From Nostoc sp. NIES-4103 (GTDB lineage: Bacteria; Cyanobacteriota; Cyanobacteriia; Cyanobacteriales; Nostocaceae): DNA of 64,000 nucleotides. The stretch covers positions 7,742,389 to 7,806,388 of the forward strand of contig NZ_AP018288.1 of assembly GCF_002368335.1 (NCBI RefSeq), read 5' to 3'. The position numbers and the translations under genes are program-made. The notes below the pieces were generated by a model that had not been told where the DNA came from, ran no database searches, and saw nothing but the letters and a program-made list of their open reading frames with translations. Shown here in pieces: positions 26,051 to 35,137 of this stretch (positions within the stretch are counted from its first letter, which is position 1; every line of letters starts with the position of its first letter).

Positions 26051-27574
26051 TTATGTGTCTCTCAATTCTGCTTCAATTTGGCGAACCACTGTCAAGGCTG
26101 AATAACTCACCCCAGCAGTACCTTCACCCGGATGGGTAGAGTCTCCAACTAGCCACAGATGATTAATGGGTGTACGATTAGCAAACCCAAAGGGGCCAAA
26201 AGTGGGTATTCTTTGACCGATGCCACCGACTATACCACGATCGCGGGCTGTGTAATGAGCAAAGGTGCGGGGTGTGGCGGCTTCTAGATAAATAATCGTT
26301 TCTGGTTTGAGATAAAAGTACTGTGCCAGACGAGCGATCGCTTGTTGGGTATACTTTTGTTTGAGTCCCTCGTAATCTTGAGTACGCCACCACTGTGTAG
26401 GGTCTACAAATGATGAAGCGATAATTGTAGCTTTACCTTCTGGGGCGCGACCATCGCCGGGATGGCTGACAGAAACAAACAAAGAGTTATTCTCGCCAAT
26501 GGGGCCATTGGCATCGTACATAAATTGTAGGTGAGGCGGACAATCAAGGGGAATGGCGCTAGCATCTACGCCCAGATACACAACAAAAGCACCCGATGCT
26601 GGTGGTAGTTTTTCTACACGGTGTTTATAGCCTGATGGTGCATGATCACCCAATAGTTGCACTAAGTTTTGCACGGTGACGTTGGCAACTACATGGTCAG
26701 TAGCTTCTGTCCAGACTTCACCAGTTTTTTGATTTCTAATGACAACGGCGGCGGCTTTGCCATTTTCTACTTTGATATGTTCCACAGTATGGCGCATCAA
26801 CAATTTACCACCGTCTCTTTCTAAAGCTTCGACTAGGCGATCGCTTAGTACTTGCATACTACCTTGGAGGTGAAACAATCCTTGGGGTAGTTGGGATACA
26901 CTCAACGCCGTTGCGGCATAAAGCAATGCTGTTTCTTCAGCATTCACTTGAGAATACAGCTTCAGTTGCAAATCTAAAAAAGTTCTTAGCCGCTTGTCAT
27001 TTCCCAGTCCATACAACCGTAAAGCATCTCCTACCGTTAACAAAGTGAAAGGTGCTGTAATGAATGTACTGGGACGTACCGCCTGAATTAGTTGCCACAA
27101 ATCCCATAAATTGCGTGGCGGTAATACTGGGTCACGTCCTTGAAATTCCCAACTGGCATTAAACAAAGTTGCCATCAATTGCCAGAAAGGTTCACTACCA
27201 GGAAATTGCTTTTGGCGTTCCTCTTGCCATTTATCTTGGTCACGCCAGACATTGATTGGTGTATTCTCCCCAGGAAGATACACTGCACAAGCAGGGTCAC
27301 AAGGTGTCGCTGCGGGTAAATCTATTTCTAGTTCCGAAAATATGCGGTGATGAATTCCCCCAGGTTCTAATCCTGCTACCTGAGTAGCCCCTACATCAAA
27401 GGTAAATCCTTGACGTTTAAATGTAGAAGCACAACCTCCTGGTACAAGGGCTTGGTCTAAGATTAAGACGCTGTAACCTCTACGGGCTAATAATGCCCCA
27501 GCAGTCAATCCTCCTATTCCTGCGCCAATGACGACTACACGGGGTTTGCTGTTGTCAATAGGAACGTTAGACAT
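26051..27574 (-). CDS. crtD: Carotenoid desaturase of the CrtD type (C-3',4' desaturase)
   Basis: The 507-residue protein is a CrtI/phytoene-desaturase-superfamily flavoenzyme: FAD-binding VVVIGAGIGGLTAGALLA (from residue 13), VPGGCASTFKRQGFTFDVGA, and a C-terminal FAD-contact region WLVGDSTHPGEGTAGVSYSA. Its length and the DVGATQVAGLEPGG segment fit the cyanobacterial CrtD group, which desaturates the 3',4' bond on the way to myxol glycosides. CrtO ketolases are longer. The CrtD assignment within the superfamily is from memory of these motifs. It is monocistronic, with a group II intron about 230 bases upstream. Confidence 0.75.
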   Translation of the reverse strand: MSNVPIDNSKPRVVVIGAGIGGLTAGALLARRGYSVLILDQALVPGGCASTFKRQGFTFDVGATQVAGLEPGGIHHRIFSELEIDLPAATPCDPACAVYLPGENTPINVWRDQDKWQEERQKQFPGSEPFWQLMATLFNASWEFQGRDPVLPPRNLWDLWQLIQAVRPSTFITAPFTLLTVGDALRLYGLGNDKRLRTFLDLQLKLYSQVNAEETALLYAATALSVSQLPQGLFHLQGSMQVLSDRLVEALERDGGKLLMRHTVEHIKVENGKAAAVVIRNQKTGEVWTEATDHVVANVTVQNLVQLLGDHAPSGYKHRVEKLPPASGAFVVYLGVDASAIPLDCPPHLQFMYDANGPIGENNSLFVSVSHPGDGRAPEGKATIIASSFVDPTQWWRTQDYEGLKQKYTQQAIARLAQYFYLKPETIIYLEAATPRTFAHYTARDRGIVGGIGQRIPTFGPFGFANRTPINHLWLVGDSTHPGEGTAGVSYSALTVVRQIEAELRDT

Positions 27575-27801
27575 TGATACTTATATTTACAATTATTAAT
27601 ACTAATATTAATAATTGTATAGGGTAATGGCTATGAAAAGCTAGTACAAGGCGGTGTAAATAGAATAACGCTTGTAGAAATCTGGACAAAGCTATCAAGA
27701 GGTGGTCAATGGTAGACCTCTGAGGCGAGTCTGCAAATGTAGAATCCCCCGACATGAGTGCGAGAATAAGTGAAGCCAAATTTTCGCAGTTGGGGGAGTG
27801 T

Positions 27802-30205
27802 GTGCGATTCGTTCATCCTAAATGAGCCAAAAGCTCAGGGACGGGTGGCAAGGAAGGGATAAACCTAACCTTGACAACTTGATAATCGTGAGGGTGCAAG
27901 TCCCTCTCCCCAAGTGCTGGGGTAACAGCGTCACCCCTACGGTAGCGACTTGTCATCAATCCGTAAAGCGGGGTGAAAAGGCGGTAAAGCTAGTAGCCTA
28001 ATCTGGTTTCCGTCAAGCATGAATCAATGGATAGCGAAAGCGAAGATGTGGTCAAATTGCCGTCACCCGAAAGACAGCCAAATAAGGCTGATAGGCTGTA
28101 GCCAAAAGGCAAAGGATAATGGGACTGGCAGCTACGCTACTGACCAGTAAGCACTCCCGACAAACCCGGCAAAGAGCATCATCCTAAAGATTCAACCAAC
28201 GATTATCAGGAACGAAGTAACCCCATATTTTGCTCTCATGTGTAGGTCGATACCATGAGTAGGTACAGAACCGGATGCAGTATGGTGGGAAGATTGCCTA
28301 AGAAGCCAAAGCCCAGAGTAATTCCTGGGATATGCAGACGTAGGCACGATGTCTTGGAATGAATAGGTATAAGTAGCAGTAGATATGTCCAAAGCACGGA
28401 TTAAAAACCCGATGACGGAATGGAAAAACATCCCCTGGCGCAAGCTAGAAAGGAAAGTTTTTAAGCTGCAAAAACGCATATTCAAAGCCTCAGAACGTGG
28501 CGATGTCAAAACCGTTAGAAGACTCCAAAAGACTTTGTTAAGGTCTTGGTCGGCAAAGTGTATCGCAGTTAGACGGGTAACACAAGATAACCAGGGTAAA
28601 AAGACGGCAGGAGTGGATGGAGTTAAATCACTATCCCCAGAAGCCCGTCTGAAACTGGTAGAGCGACTAACTATCACCGGAAAATCCAAACCTACGCGAC
28701 GGATTTGGATTCCTAAACCCGGAACCGAAGAAAAACGCCCATTAGGTATACCCACAATTTTTGACCGCGCACTGCAAGCTCTAGTAAAAATGGCTCTGGA
28801 ACCAGAATGGGAAGCCAAGTTTGAGCCAAATTCCTATGGCTTCAGACCAGGACGTTCTGCCCATGATGCAGTCGGAGCAATATTCAACGCAATCAAGCAA
28901 AAAGCAAAATACGTGCTAGATGCTGATATTGCAAAATGTTTCGACCGAATTGACCACTCAAAATTACTGGCAAAACTGAAAATTGCCCCCACAATACATC
29001 GCCAAATAAAGGCATGGTTAAAAGCTGGGGTAATTGACAGTAGAAAACTGTTTCCAACAGATGAAGGAACACCACAAGGCGGAGTAATAAGCCCGCTTTT
29101 GGCAAACATAACCCTTCATGGAATGGAAGAACGGATTAAACAAGCCTTCCCAAGTAGAGATGTCTGGGAAAACGGCAAAAAGGTAGGACACCGTAACTCC
29201 GCCCAACTAATCCGTTATGCCGATGACTTTGTAATTCTTCATGATGAATTGGCTGTCCTAAAACAGTGCCAGAAAATCATCTCAGAATGGTTAAGCGAAT
29301 GGGGATTAGAACTAAAACCTAGTAAAACCAGAATAACCCATACACTTCATACACATGAAGGTAATTTGGGGTTTGATTTTCTGGGATTTTCAATCAGACA
29401 ATACCTGGTTGGTAAACACCAATCAGCAAAGAACCGATATGGAAAAATATTAGGTTTTAAAACTCTTATCAAGCCTAGCAAAGAAAGTATTAAGAGACAT
29501 CGTAAGAAGTTAAAGCAAATCATACAAGTACATAGAGCGTCAACTCAAGTGACGCTTATTAATGAACTTAATCCTGTAATCACAGGATGGTCTAATTACT
29601 TTTCTACGGTGGTAAGTTCAGATGCTTACTCGAAGCTAGACAATTGGATGTACCAGCAACTTAAAAACTGGGCGATTCATCGTCACCCCCTTAAAAGTCA
29701 ATACTGGATAGCTAATAAATATTGGCTAATTGACAGAGGGAAGGGATGGAGATTCGCATCTAATAACAAAGACTCAATTAAGAGCATTTCCTTACACAGA
29801 GAAACTCCCATTGAGAGACACATAAAAGTGCAAGGAAATCGTAGTCTATTTGATGGGGATTGGGTCTACTGGAGTTCCAGAATGGGACAACACCCGGAAA
29901 CAAATAAGAGAACATCAATGCTTCTCAAGAAACAAAGAGGTAAATGCCCATATTGTGGACTCTACTTTCGGGAAAGTGACGTATTGGAAATCGACCATAT
30001 CATCCCTCGCTCAAAACGTGGCAAGGATGAATATAAAAACCTCCAAATACTTCACCGACATTGCCATGACACAAAAACTGCCATAGATTTGGCAGTCTGA
30101 GGTATACATGACAATTACCGAGATATTGAGGAGCCGGATGAGGTGAAAATCTCATGTCCGGTTTTGAAGACCAGCAGGGTTGGTGACAACCTTGCTGAGT
30201 TTAAT
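27802..30205 (+). mobile_element. Group II intron with maturase
   Basis: The 5' end GTGCGATTC at 27802 fits group II introns. Structured non-coding RNA runs to 28384, followed by the maturase in domain IV. Domain V is recognisable at 30131-30166 (GAGCCGGATGAGGTGAAAAT, then CTCATGTCCGGTT). Domain VI is a stem at 30171-30200 (CAGCAGGGTTG/CAACCTTGCTG). The 3' end is near 30205, uncertain by a few bases. It sits in non-coding DNA, upstream of crtD and 15 bases before a MITE, not in a gene. It is probably active or recently active, since the RT frame is intact. Confidence 0.88.
28385..30100 (+). CDS. ltrA: Group II intron reverse transcriptase/maturase with HNH endonuclease
   Basis: The 571-residue protein has RT motifs from RRIWIPKPGTEEKRPLGIPT, GFRPGRSAHDAV and AKYVLDADIAKCFDRIDH to TPQGGVISPLLANI and the catalytic LIRYADDFVIL (about 278). 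The maturase domain (X) follows, then a C-terminal HNH with CPYC near 521, EIDHIIPRSKRG and HRHCHD. It reverse-transcribes and helps splice its own intron, and the HNH part nicks target DNA. All motifs are intact. ATG 28385 lies in domain IV of the intron, as usual. Confidence 0.95.
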   Translation: MSKARIKNPMTEWKNIPWRKLERKVFKLQKRIFKASERGDVKTVRRLQKTLLRSWSAKCIAVRRVTQDNQGKKTAGVDGVKSLSPEARLKLVERLTITGKSKPTRRIWIPKPGTEEKRPLGIPTIFDRALQALVKMALEPEWEAKFEPNSYGFRPGRSAHDAVGAIFNAIKQKAKYVLDADIAKCFDRIDHSKLLAKLKIAPTIHRQIKAWLKAGVIDSRKLFPTDEGTPQGGVISPLLANITLHGMEERIKQAFPSRDVWENGKKVGHRNSAQLIRYADDFVILHDELAVLKQCQKIISEWLSEWGLELKPSKTRITHTLHTHEGNLGFDFLGFSIRQYLVGKHQSAKNRYGKILGFKTLIKPSKESIKRHRKKLKQIIQVHRASTQVTLINELNPVITGWSNYFSTVVSSDAYSKLDNWMYQQLKNWAIHRHPLKSQYWIANKYWLIDRGKGWRFASNNKDSIKSISLHRETPIERHIKVQGNRSLFDGDWVYWSSRMGQHPETNKRTSMLLKKQRGKCPYCGLYFRESDVLEIDHIIPRSKRGKDEYKNLQILHRHCHDTKTAIDLAV

Positions 30206-30220
30206 CAAAAATTATCTCTA

Positions 30221-30386
30221 AGAGGATGTCTGAGAAGTATTGTTATTAACATCAAAGCTTTAAAAACCTAACCCCCCTAGCCCCCATTCCCTTTTAGGGA
30301 ATGGGGTTTTCAAAGCCTCTCTCCGTTTCGGGGAGAGGTTTGGAGAGGGGTTACTAGTATAATTTTCGACTTTTCAGGCATCCTCT
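30221..30386. mobile_element. MITE-like element next to the intron
   Basis: AGAGGATGTCTGAGAAGT at 30221-30238 and ACTTTTCAGGCATCCTCT at 30369-30386 are inverted repeats with 16 of 18 bases matching. The 130-base interior holds CCCCCATTCCC-type palindromes and no gene. Element size 166 bases. Probably mobilised in trans by a transposase encoded elsewhere. Confidence 0.65.
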
Positions 30387-31079
30387 AAACAAACAAGTGA
30401 AAAAGCATTAAGTATTGAACTAGAGAAAAATTTTTCTCTTAGATAGAAATACACAGGTTCAGCTATGTATTTCTATACCAGCACAGTTAGTTTTCCCAAG
30501 GTAAGCGCATCTTGTCAATAAAGCCCATCAAAATCAAATTAATGCCTACTTATTTACAAGATTTTTGGCATAGACGCTCTGCGGTGAGTCAGTGCGGTCT
30601 TAGGAATTTACACGCCACTTGTGCGGCTGTTGGCAAAGCCCCCCAACGCAGTTGTTTCATTCCTTAAAAGATGCTGATTGAAAGCATATCAACCAAAAAA
30701 ATTACGAAATGGTTGCACTAATGAGCAAGTTTTGGTGGGGAAGTATTTCACGTCAAGCTTACGCTGTGACAAGAGAATGTCAATCTCCACCCAACAGATT
30801 TTCACCTCTGTTGAGCAAACTAAATGGTTACGCAAAATTATTTATGTCATTGCGAACGAAGTGAAGCAATCCAAAGCCCTTGCGATTGCTTCGTTTCGCT
30901 TTGCTCTACTCGCAATAACAAATGTATATTTAATTTTGCATACAAAGGGCTGGTTCTAAATTCAAAATGACTATGACAAATTTCGTTCAGCACATTCCCA
31001 GCCGTGAAGCGATCGCGGTGTTTACTTGAAGTCGCAGATAAGATAAAGGAGTAACGTAGCCGTTCACTCACCACGACCA
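30387..31079. other. Intergenic repeats before the M16 peptidase gene, no gene called
   Basis: Contains GCGAACGAAGTGAAGCAATCC and its near-inverse GATTGCTTCGTTTCGC around 30850-30905, a common cyanobacterial dispersed repeat. A frame of 93 codons at 30678-30959 runs through this repeat and has no plausible protein character. The promoter of the peptidase gene is presumably just before 31080. Confidence 0.5.
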
Positions 31080-32366
31080 ATGACCTCAACTCTGCTGCAA
31101 TTTCCTCGTCTTAATGCCCCAAAGCTGCACCATTTGCCCAATGGTTTGACAATCATAGCCGAGCAAATGCCCATTGAAGCCGTGAACCTCAGTCTGTGGA
31201 TTAAAGTTGGCTCAGCTATAGAAACTGATGCCATTAACGGTATGGCTCACTTTTTAGAACATATGATCTTTAAGGGCACAGAGCGATTAGCAAGTGGGGA
31301 GTTTGAGCGTCGAATTGAAGAACGGGGCGCTGTCACCAATGCCGCTACTAGCCAAGATTATACTCATTACTATATAACTACTGCTCCTGGTGACTTTGCA
31401 GAGCTTGCACCACTGCAAATCGATGTAGTATTTAATCCGAGTATCCCTGATGATGCCTTTGAGCGTGAGCGATTGGTAGTTTTAGAAGAAATCAAACGTT
31501 CAGAGGATAATCCCCGGCGGCGGACATTTCGACGCGCAATGGAAACCGCATTTGATCAACTACCCTATCGCCGTCCCGTATTGGGGCCAGAAGCAGTGAT
31601 TACTCAACTCCAACCTCAGCAAATGCGAGATTTTCACAGTTATTGGTATCAACCCCTCTCAATTACTGCTGTAGCTGTAGGCAATTTGCCAGAAGAAGAA
31701 TTAGTTGCAACCATCGCCGAAGCATTTGCACAAGTTAGCAACAGTCAACAGTCATCAGTCAACAGTCAACAGTCAACAGTCAACAATCCCGAACCCGCAT
31801 TTACAGAAATTGTGCGTCGAGAATTTATTGATGAAAGTCTTCAGCAAGCACGTCTGGTGATGGTTTGGCGGGTACCAGGATTGAATCAGTTAGAGCAAAC
31901 TTATGGATTAGATGTTTTGGCAGGAATTTTAGGACATGGACGAACATCAAGACTAGTACAAGATTTGCGAGAAGAACGAGGATTGGTGTCTTCCATATCT
32001 GTAAGCAATATGAGCAACCTGCTGCAAGGAACATTTTATATTTCCGCTAAGTGTGCAGTAGAAAATATCCAAGCTGTAGAAGATGCGATCGCTCAACATA
32101 TTCTCAGGTTACAAACAGAGTTAATCTCAGAAAAAGAAATTGAGCGTGTGCGGCGGCGAGTGGCGAACAGGTTTATCTTTGGCAACGAGACACCAAGCGA
32201 TCGCGCTGGGTTGTATGGTTACTATCAATCTCTAGTAGGAGATTTAGAACCAGCCTTTAACTACCCAGATCATATTCAAGCCCAAAATGCAACTGACTTA
32301 ATGCAAACAGCTAATCAGTATCTTGATCCAGACGCTTATGGTGTAGTTGTCATGAAGCCATTGTAA
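31080..32366 (+). CDS. M16-family zinc metalloprotease (processing-peptidase-like)
   Basis: The 428-residue protein has the inverted zinc motif HFLEH (His57, Glu60, His61) and the conserved ERLVVLEEIKRSEDNP stretch that carries the third zinc ligand. The second half contains ERGLVSSISVSNMSN and RVRRRVANRFIFGNE. These enzymes degrade or process small peptides and leader sequences. At about residues 220-236 a Gln/Ser/Asn-rich stretch is encoded by AACAGTC tandem repeats; it lies between the two halves and should be a flexible linker. A partner M16 gene is not adjacent. A fructosamine-kinase-family gene follows on the same strand after 91 bases of repeats. Confidence 0.9.
   Translation: MTSTLLQFPRLNAPKLHHLPNGLTIIAEQMPIEAVNLSLWIKVGSAIETDAINGMAHFLEHMIFKGTERLASGEFERRIEERGAVTNAATSQDYTHYYITTAPGDFAELAPLQIDVVFNPSIPDDAFERERLVVLEEIKRSEDNPRRRTFRRAMETAFDQLPYRRPVLGPEAVITQLQPQQMRDFHSYWYQPLSITAVAVGNLPEEELVATIAEAFAQVSNSQQSSVNSQQSTVNNPEPAFTEIVRREFIDESLQQARLVMVWRVPGLNQLEQTYGLDVLAGILGHGRTSRLVQDLREERGLVSSISVSNMSNLLQGTFYISAKCAVENIQAVEDAIAQHILRLQTELISEKEIERVRRRVANRFIFGNETPSDRAGLYGYYQSLVGDLEPAFNYPDHIQAQNATDLMQTANQYLDPDAYGVVVMKPL
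31738..31786 (+). repeat. AACAGTC tandem repeat within the M16 peptidase gene
   Basis: About six copies of the seven-base unit, the same unit used as an intergenic repeat in such genomes. It is in frame and codes for SNSQQSSVNSQQSTVNN. Confidence 0.8.
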
Positions 32367-32457
32367 ATTAGGTATTGGGGATTGGGTATTGGGAAAACTC
32401 TTCCCCAATACCTAGTCCCCAGTCTTTAATCCCCAGTCACTACTCCCTTAATTAACG

Positions 32458-33321
32458 ATGTGGACTGAAATTGATGCCCATATTAGCCAGGTGACTGGCG
32501 AAAAATTTCTTAACGAACAACGGCGATCGGTTGGTGGCGGCTGCATCAACCAAGGTTATGCTGTTTCTAATGGTGAGCTAACTTACTTCATCAAGCTGAA
32601 CCAAGCATCTCAAGTTGCCATGTTTGAGGCGGAAGCACTCGGTTTAAAGCAAATGCTAGCGACAGCTACTATTCGCGTCCCCAAACCAATTTGTTGGGGT
32701 AGCGCTGGTAATTCTAGTTACATCGTTTTGGAATGGTTGCAAATGGGGGGAGGTAACACCCATTCTTGGGAAGAAATGGGACGCAAGTTAGCGGCGATGC
32801 ACAAAGCCACCAGCCAACAAGGTTTTGGCTGGGATATGAATAATACCATTGGTTCTACTCCCCAAATCAACACTTGGATAGCAAATTGGGCAGAATTTTA
32901 TACCCAACATCGCCTAGGTTATCAATTTCAGTTAGCAAAAAGGCGGGGTGGTCATTTTCCCCAGCAAGAAAAATTACTGGCGGCTATCCCAGAACTATTA
33001 GCAAATCACCAAGTACAACCCTCTTTAGTACATGGTGATTTGTGGGGCGGGAATGCTGGGTGTACTGCGTCCGGGGAACCTGTGATTTTCGATCCAGCAA
33101 CCTATTTTGGCGATAGAGAAGTCGATATCGCCATGACAGAACTTTTTGGCGGGTTCCCAGCAGCGTTTTATCGCGGCTACAACGAAGTATTTCCTTTAGA
33201 TGCAGGCTATGAAAAAAGAAAAACACTTTATAACCTGTATCACATTTTGAATCATTTTAATTTGTTTGGCGGCGGATATGCTTCCCAAGCAAACCGAATG
33301 ATTGAGCAAATTTTGCGATAA
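32458..33321 (+). CDS. Fructosamine kinase-family protein (ketosamine-3-kinase-like)
   Basis: The 287-residue protein has the family's kinase motifs: RSVGGGCINQGYAV near the N-terminus, YFIKLNQ with the ATP-binding Lys, the catalytic LVHGDLWGGNAG (about 190), and metal-binding VIFDPATYFGDREVDIAM. These kinases phosphorylate sugar adducts on protein amines and so promote deglycation. Length matches the family. It follows the M16 peptidase gene on the same strand with about 90 bases of tandem repeats between. Confidence 0.9.
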   Translation: MWTEIDAHISQVTGEKFLNEQRRSVGGGCINQGYAVSNGELTYFIKLNQASQVAMFEAEALGLKQMLATATIRVPKPICWGSAGNSSYIVLEWLQMGGGNTHSWEEMGRKLAAMHKATSQQGFGWDMNNTIGSTPQINTWIANWAEFYTQHRLGYQFQLAKRRGGHFPQQEKLLAAIPELLANHQVQPSLVHGDLWGGNAGCTASGEPVIFDPATYFGDREVDIAMTELFGGFPAAFYRGYNEVFPLDAGYEKRKTLYNLYHILNHFNLFGGGYASQANRMIEQILR

Positions 33322-33366
33322 ATTAAGTAGCCTGTCCCTTTGCAACAAACCTGTTTAATAGCGGAT

Positions 33367-33699
33367 TCAAAAATCAGCGATCTGATAGAAGAGATTTGGA
33401 TAGTTTCTGCCATCTACCCGACTCCCGACTGTAATAGCAAAATGAGCAGCCAATTCAATCAATAGGTTATTTGTCATATTCAATATGCCTCCTTGATGCG
33501 CTGCACAAAGCAATAAAGCAATTAAAGTTGCAACCATCAGCCAAAAAGTAACTTTGCTTCCAGCAATTTTAACTTTTCTGGGTTCAATACTATTACTGTC
33601 GGTAGCACCAGCCTCCGCTTTTTTGGTGGCTGTCGGGTGATTTAGATGAGCATATTGCCAACATTGATGGTCAACTGCAATACGAATAAAATGTAAAAC
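33367..33699 (-). pseudogene. Unrecognised open frame, probably gene remnant
   Basis: The minus strand is open for about 110 codons without an early start. It encodes HFIRIAVDHQCWQYAHLNHP, then a Lys/Ala/Thr stretch, one hydrophobic segment (FWLMVATLIALLLCAAHQGG) and an end AITVGSRVDGRNYPNLFYQI. Internal ATG codons at 33537 and 33477 (the latter with GGAGG upstream) would give 56 or 36 residues. It may be a gene remnant or a short membrane peptide. No family recognised. Confidence 0.3.
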
Positions 33700-34332
33700 T
33701 TAAAAAGTAAAAGTTCTTGATTATCGACTTTTATTTTTTGACTTTTCTTTGAACCCACATTCCACACCTTCAAACATTGGTGAAACTTCAAGGGACGGAA
33801 TGTGGGATTTTTTCGTGTAATCTGGCAAATACAACTTTGCAATCAGTTACTTGTGCATTAACAATTTGTTCAGTTCCTAATGCTGCAACCATTGAATTCA
33901 AATGTATCGTAATACACAGCAGTTTTCGTTGGCATAAGGTACAAGAATACGCCCCACTGCACTCTTTGATGTCCAGATTTTTCTTTTGGGAACATCTTAC
34001 CAACGACATCCTGTTATCAATATAGCAACCTGTTGAGTCGATAGCGAAATAGAGCATGTGAACTAAAGCTGCGATCGCACTTTTCTGGCTATTTGGCCGC
34101 TTTCTACATTCTTAATTTTAGTTGACTTTAAATCCATATACCTATACGGTTATGTATTTGTTTAAAAAATAGGCCATTACGCTTTCATATTAGTGGTAGA
34201 AATTTCATAAATTTTTCATAAAGTATTGAAAACGACAATTTATTACTTAGTAAAGTTTCTGTAAATAGCTTTACTTTACTTGCTAGGGAGTGGTACTTAA
34301 ACTAATAGGAGCTTTAAATTAATAACTTAAAT
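33700..34332. other. Repeat-rich gap before cysC, no gene called
   Basis: Contains an inverted repeat CCCACATTCC (33754-33763) / GGAATGTGGG (33797-33806), whose left part recurs in the same orientation at about 36265 (CCCATATTCCGCACC). This looks like the end of an insertion sequence. A minus-strand frame at 33788-34057 exists but has no recognisable protein character. Confidence 0.4.
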
Positions 34333-34890
34333 ATGCAGACACAGCAACGCGGTGCAACAATTTGGTTCACTGGCTTGAGTGGTGCCGGAAAAACTACCCT
34401 CTGTCGAGCAGTAGAACAAAAGCTACGTGAAAATGGGTGTAGAGTTGAAGTCCTAGATGGTGATCTGATACGTGAAAACCTTACAACTGGATTAGGCTTT
34501 AGCAAAGAAGACAGAAATGAAAATGTTCGCAGAATCGGATTTCTAGCTCAAATGCTGAGTCGCAATGGTGTAATTGTCTTAGTTGCAGCCATATCCCCTT
34601 ACCGCAGCGCCAGGGACAAGGTACGCCAGAATATTGAGAATTTCATCGAAGTTTATGTAAATGCGCCACTCAAAGTTTGTGAAGAACGGGATGTCAAAGG
34701 TCTGTATCAAAAAGCTAGATCAGGTAAAATCCCACACTTCACAGGAATTGATGACCCTTATGAACCACCCTTAAATCCAGAAGTTGAATGTCGTACAGAT
34801 AAAGAAACTTTGGAAGAGAGCGTTGCAAAGGTACTTAGTAAAATAGAAACAACTAATATCAGTACAGTTGCTTCCTATGCACGCTTGTAA
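34333..34890 (+). CDS. cysC: Adenylylsulfate (APS) kinase
   Basis: The 185-residue protein has the P-loop GLSGAGKTT (14-22), the VEVLDGDLIRENL and LGFSKEDRNENVRRIGF segments, VLVAAISPYRSARDKVR and VYVNAPLKVCEERDVKGLY. It makes PAPS from APS and ATP. PAPS is the sulfate donor of sulfotransferases and, in many organisms, of sulfate reduction. The next gene on the same strand is a sulfotransferase, so a dedicated PAPS supply is plausible. A MITE separates them. Confidence 0.93.
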   Translation: MQTQQRGATIWFTGLSGAGKTTLCRAVEQKLRENGCRVEVLDGDLIRENLTTGLGFSKEDRNENVRRIGFLAQMLSRNGVIVLVAAISPYRSARDKVRQNIENFIEVYVNAPLKVCEERDVKGLYQKARSGKIPHFTGIDDPYEPPLNPEVECRTDKETLEESVAKVLSKIETTNISTVASYARL

Positions 34891-34970
34891 AACAATTTTG
34901 TCCTCACTAAAAACTTGATCAAATAAATTTTTGGACAGAAATGTAATACAAGTTGGAAAGTAAATAGCAC

Positions 34971-35062
34971 AGGACTTACGCACAGACTATGATTGCACGT
35001 CATTACAAGCTTAGCGAAGTAATTGCAAAAGCTTAGTTTTACGTCAAGAGTGCGTAAGTCCT
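34971..35062. mobile_element. 92-base MITE with 13-bp perfect inverted repeats
   Basis: AGGACTTACGCAC (34971-34983) and GTGCGTAAGTCCT (35050-35062) are exact inverted repeats enclosing 66 bases with AAGCTTAGCGAAGT-like sequence. No frame inside. It lies between cysC and the sulfotransferase gene and could supply or interrupt a promoter. Confidence 0.75.
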
Positions 35063-35137
35063 ATATTACTAAAACAAAAGCCGATATACTTGCGGTTTCA
35101 GCAGTTTGCAACTGCTGGTATAGATGGAAGGAAACCT

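Noticed and set aside
27567..27779. Minus-strand frame overlapping the crtD start
   Set aside because: It shows no recognisable protein and lies in the upstream region of crtD.
28192..28818. 208-codon minus-strand frame in the intron
   Set aside because: It is antisense to the intron ribozyme and maturase and has no domain.
30678..30959. Frame of 93 codons before the M16 gene
   Set aside because: It runs through a dispersed repeat and lacks protein-like composition.
33788..34057. Cys-containing minus-strand frame of 89 codons
   Set aside because: It overlaps an IS-end-like inverted repeat and has no recognised family; too weak to call.
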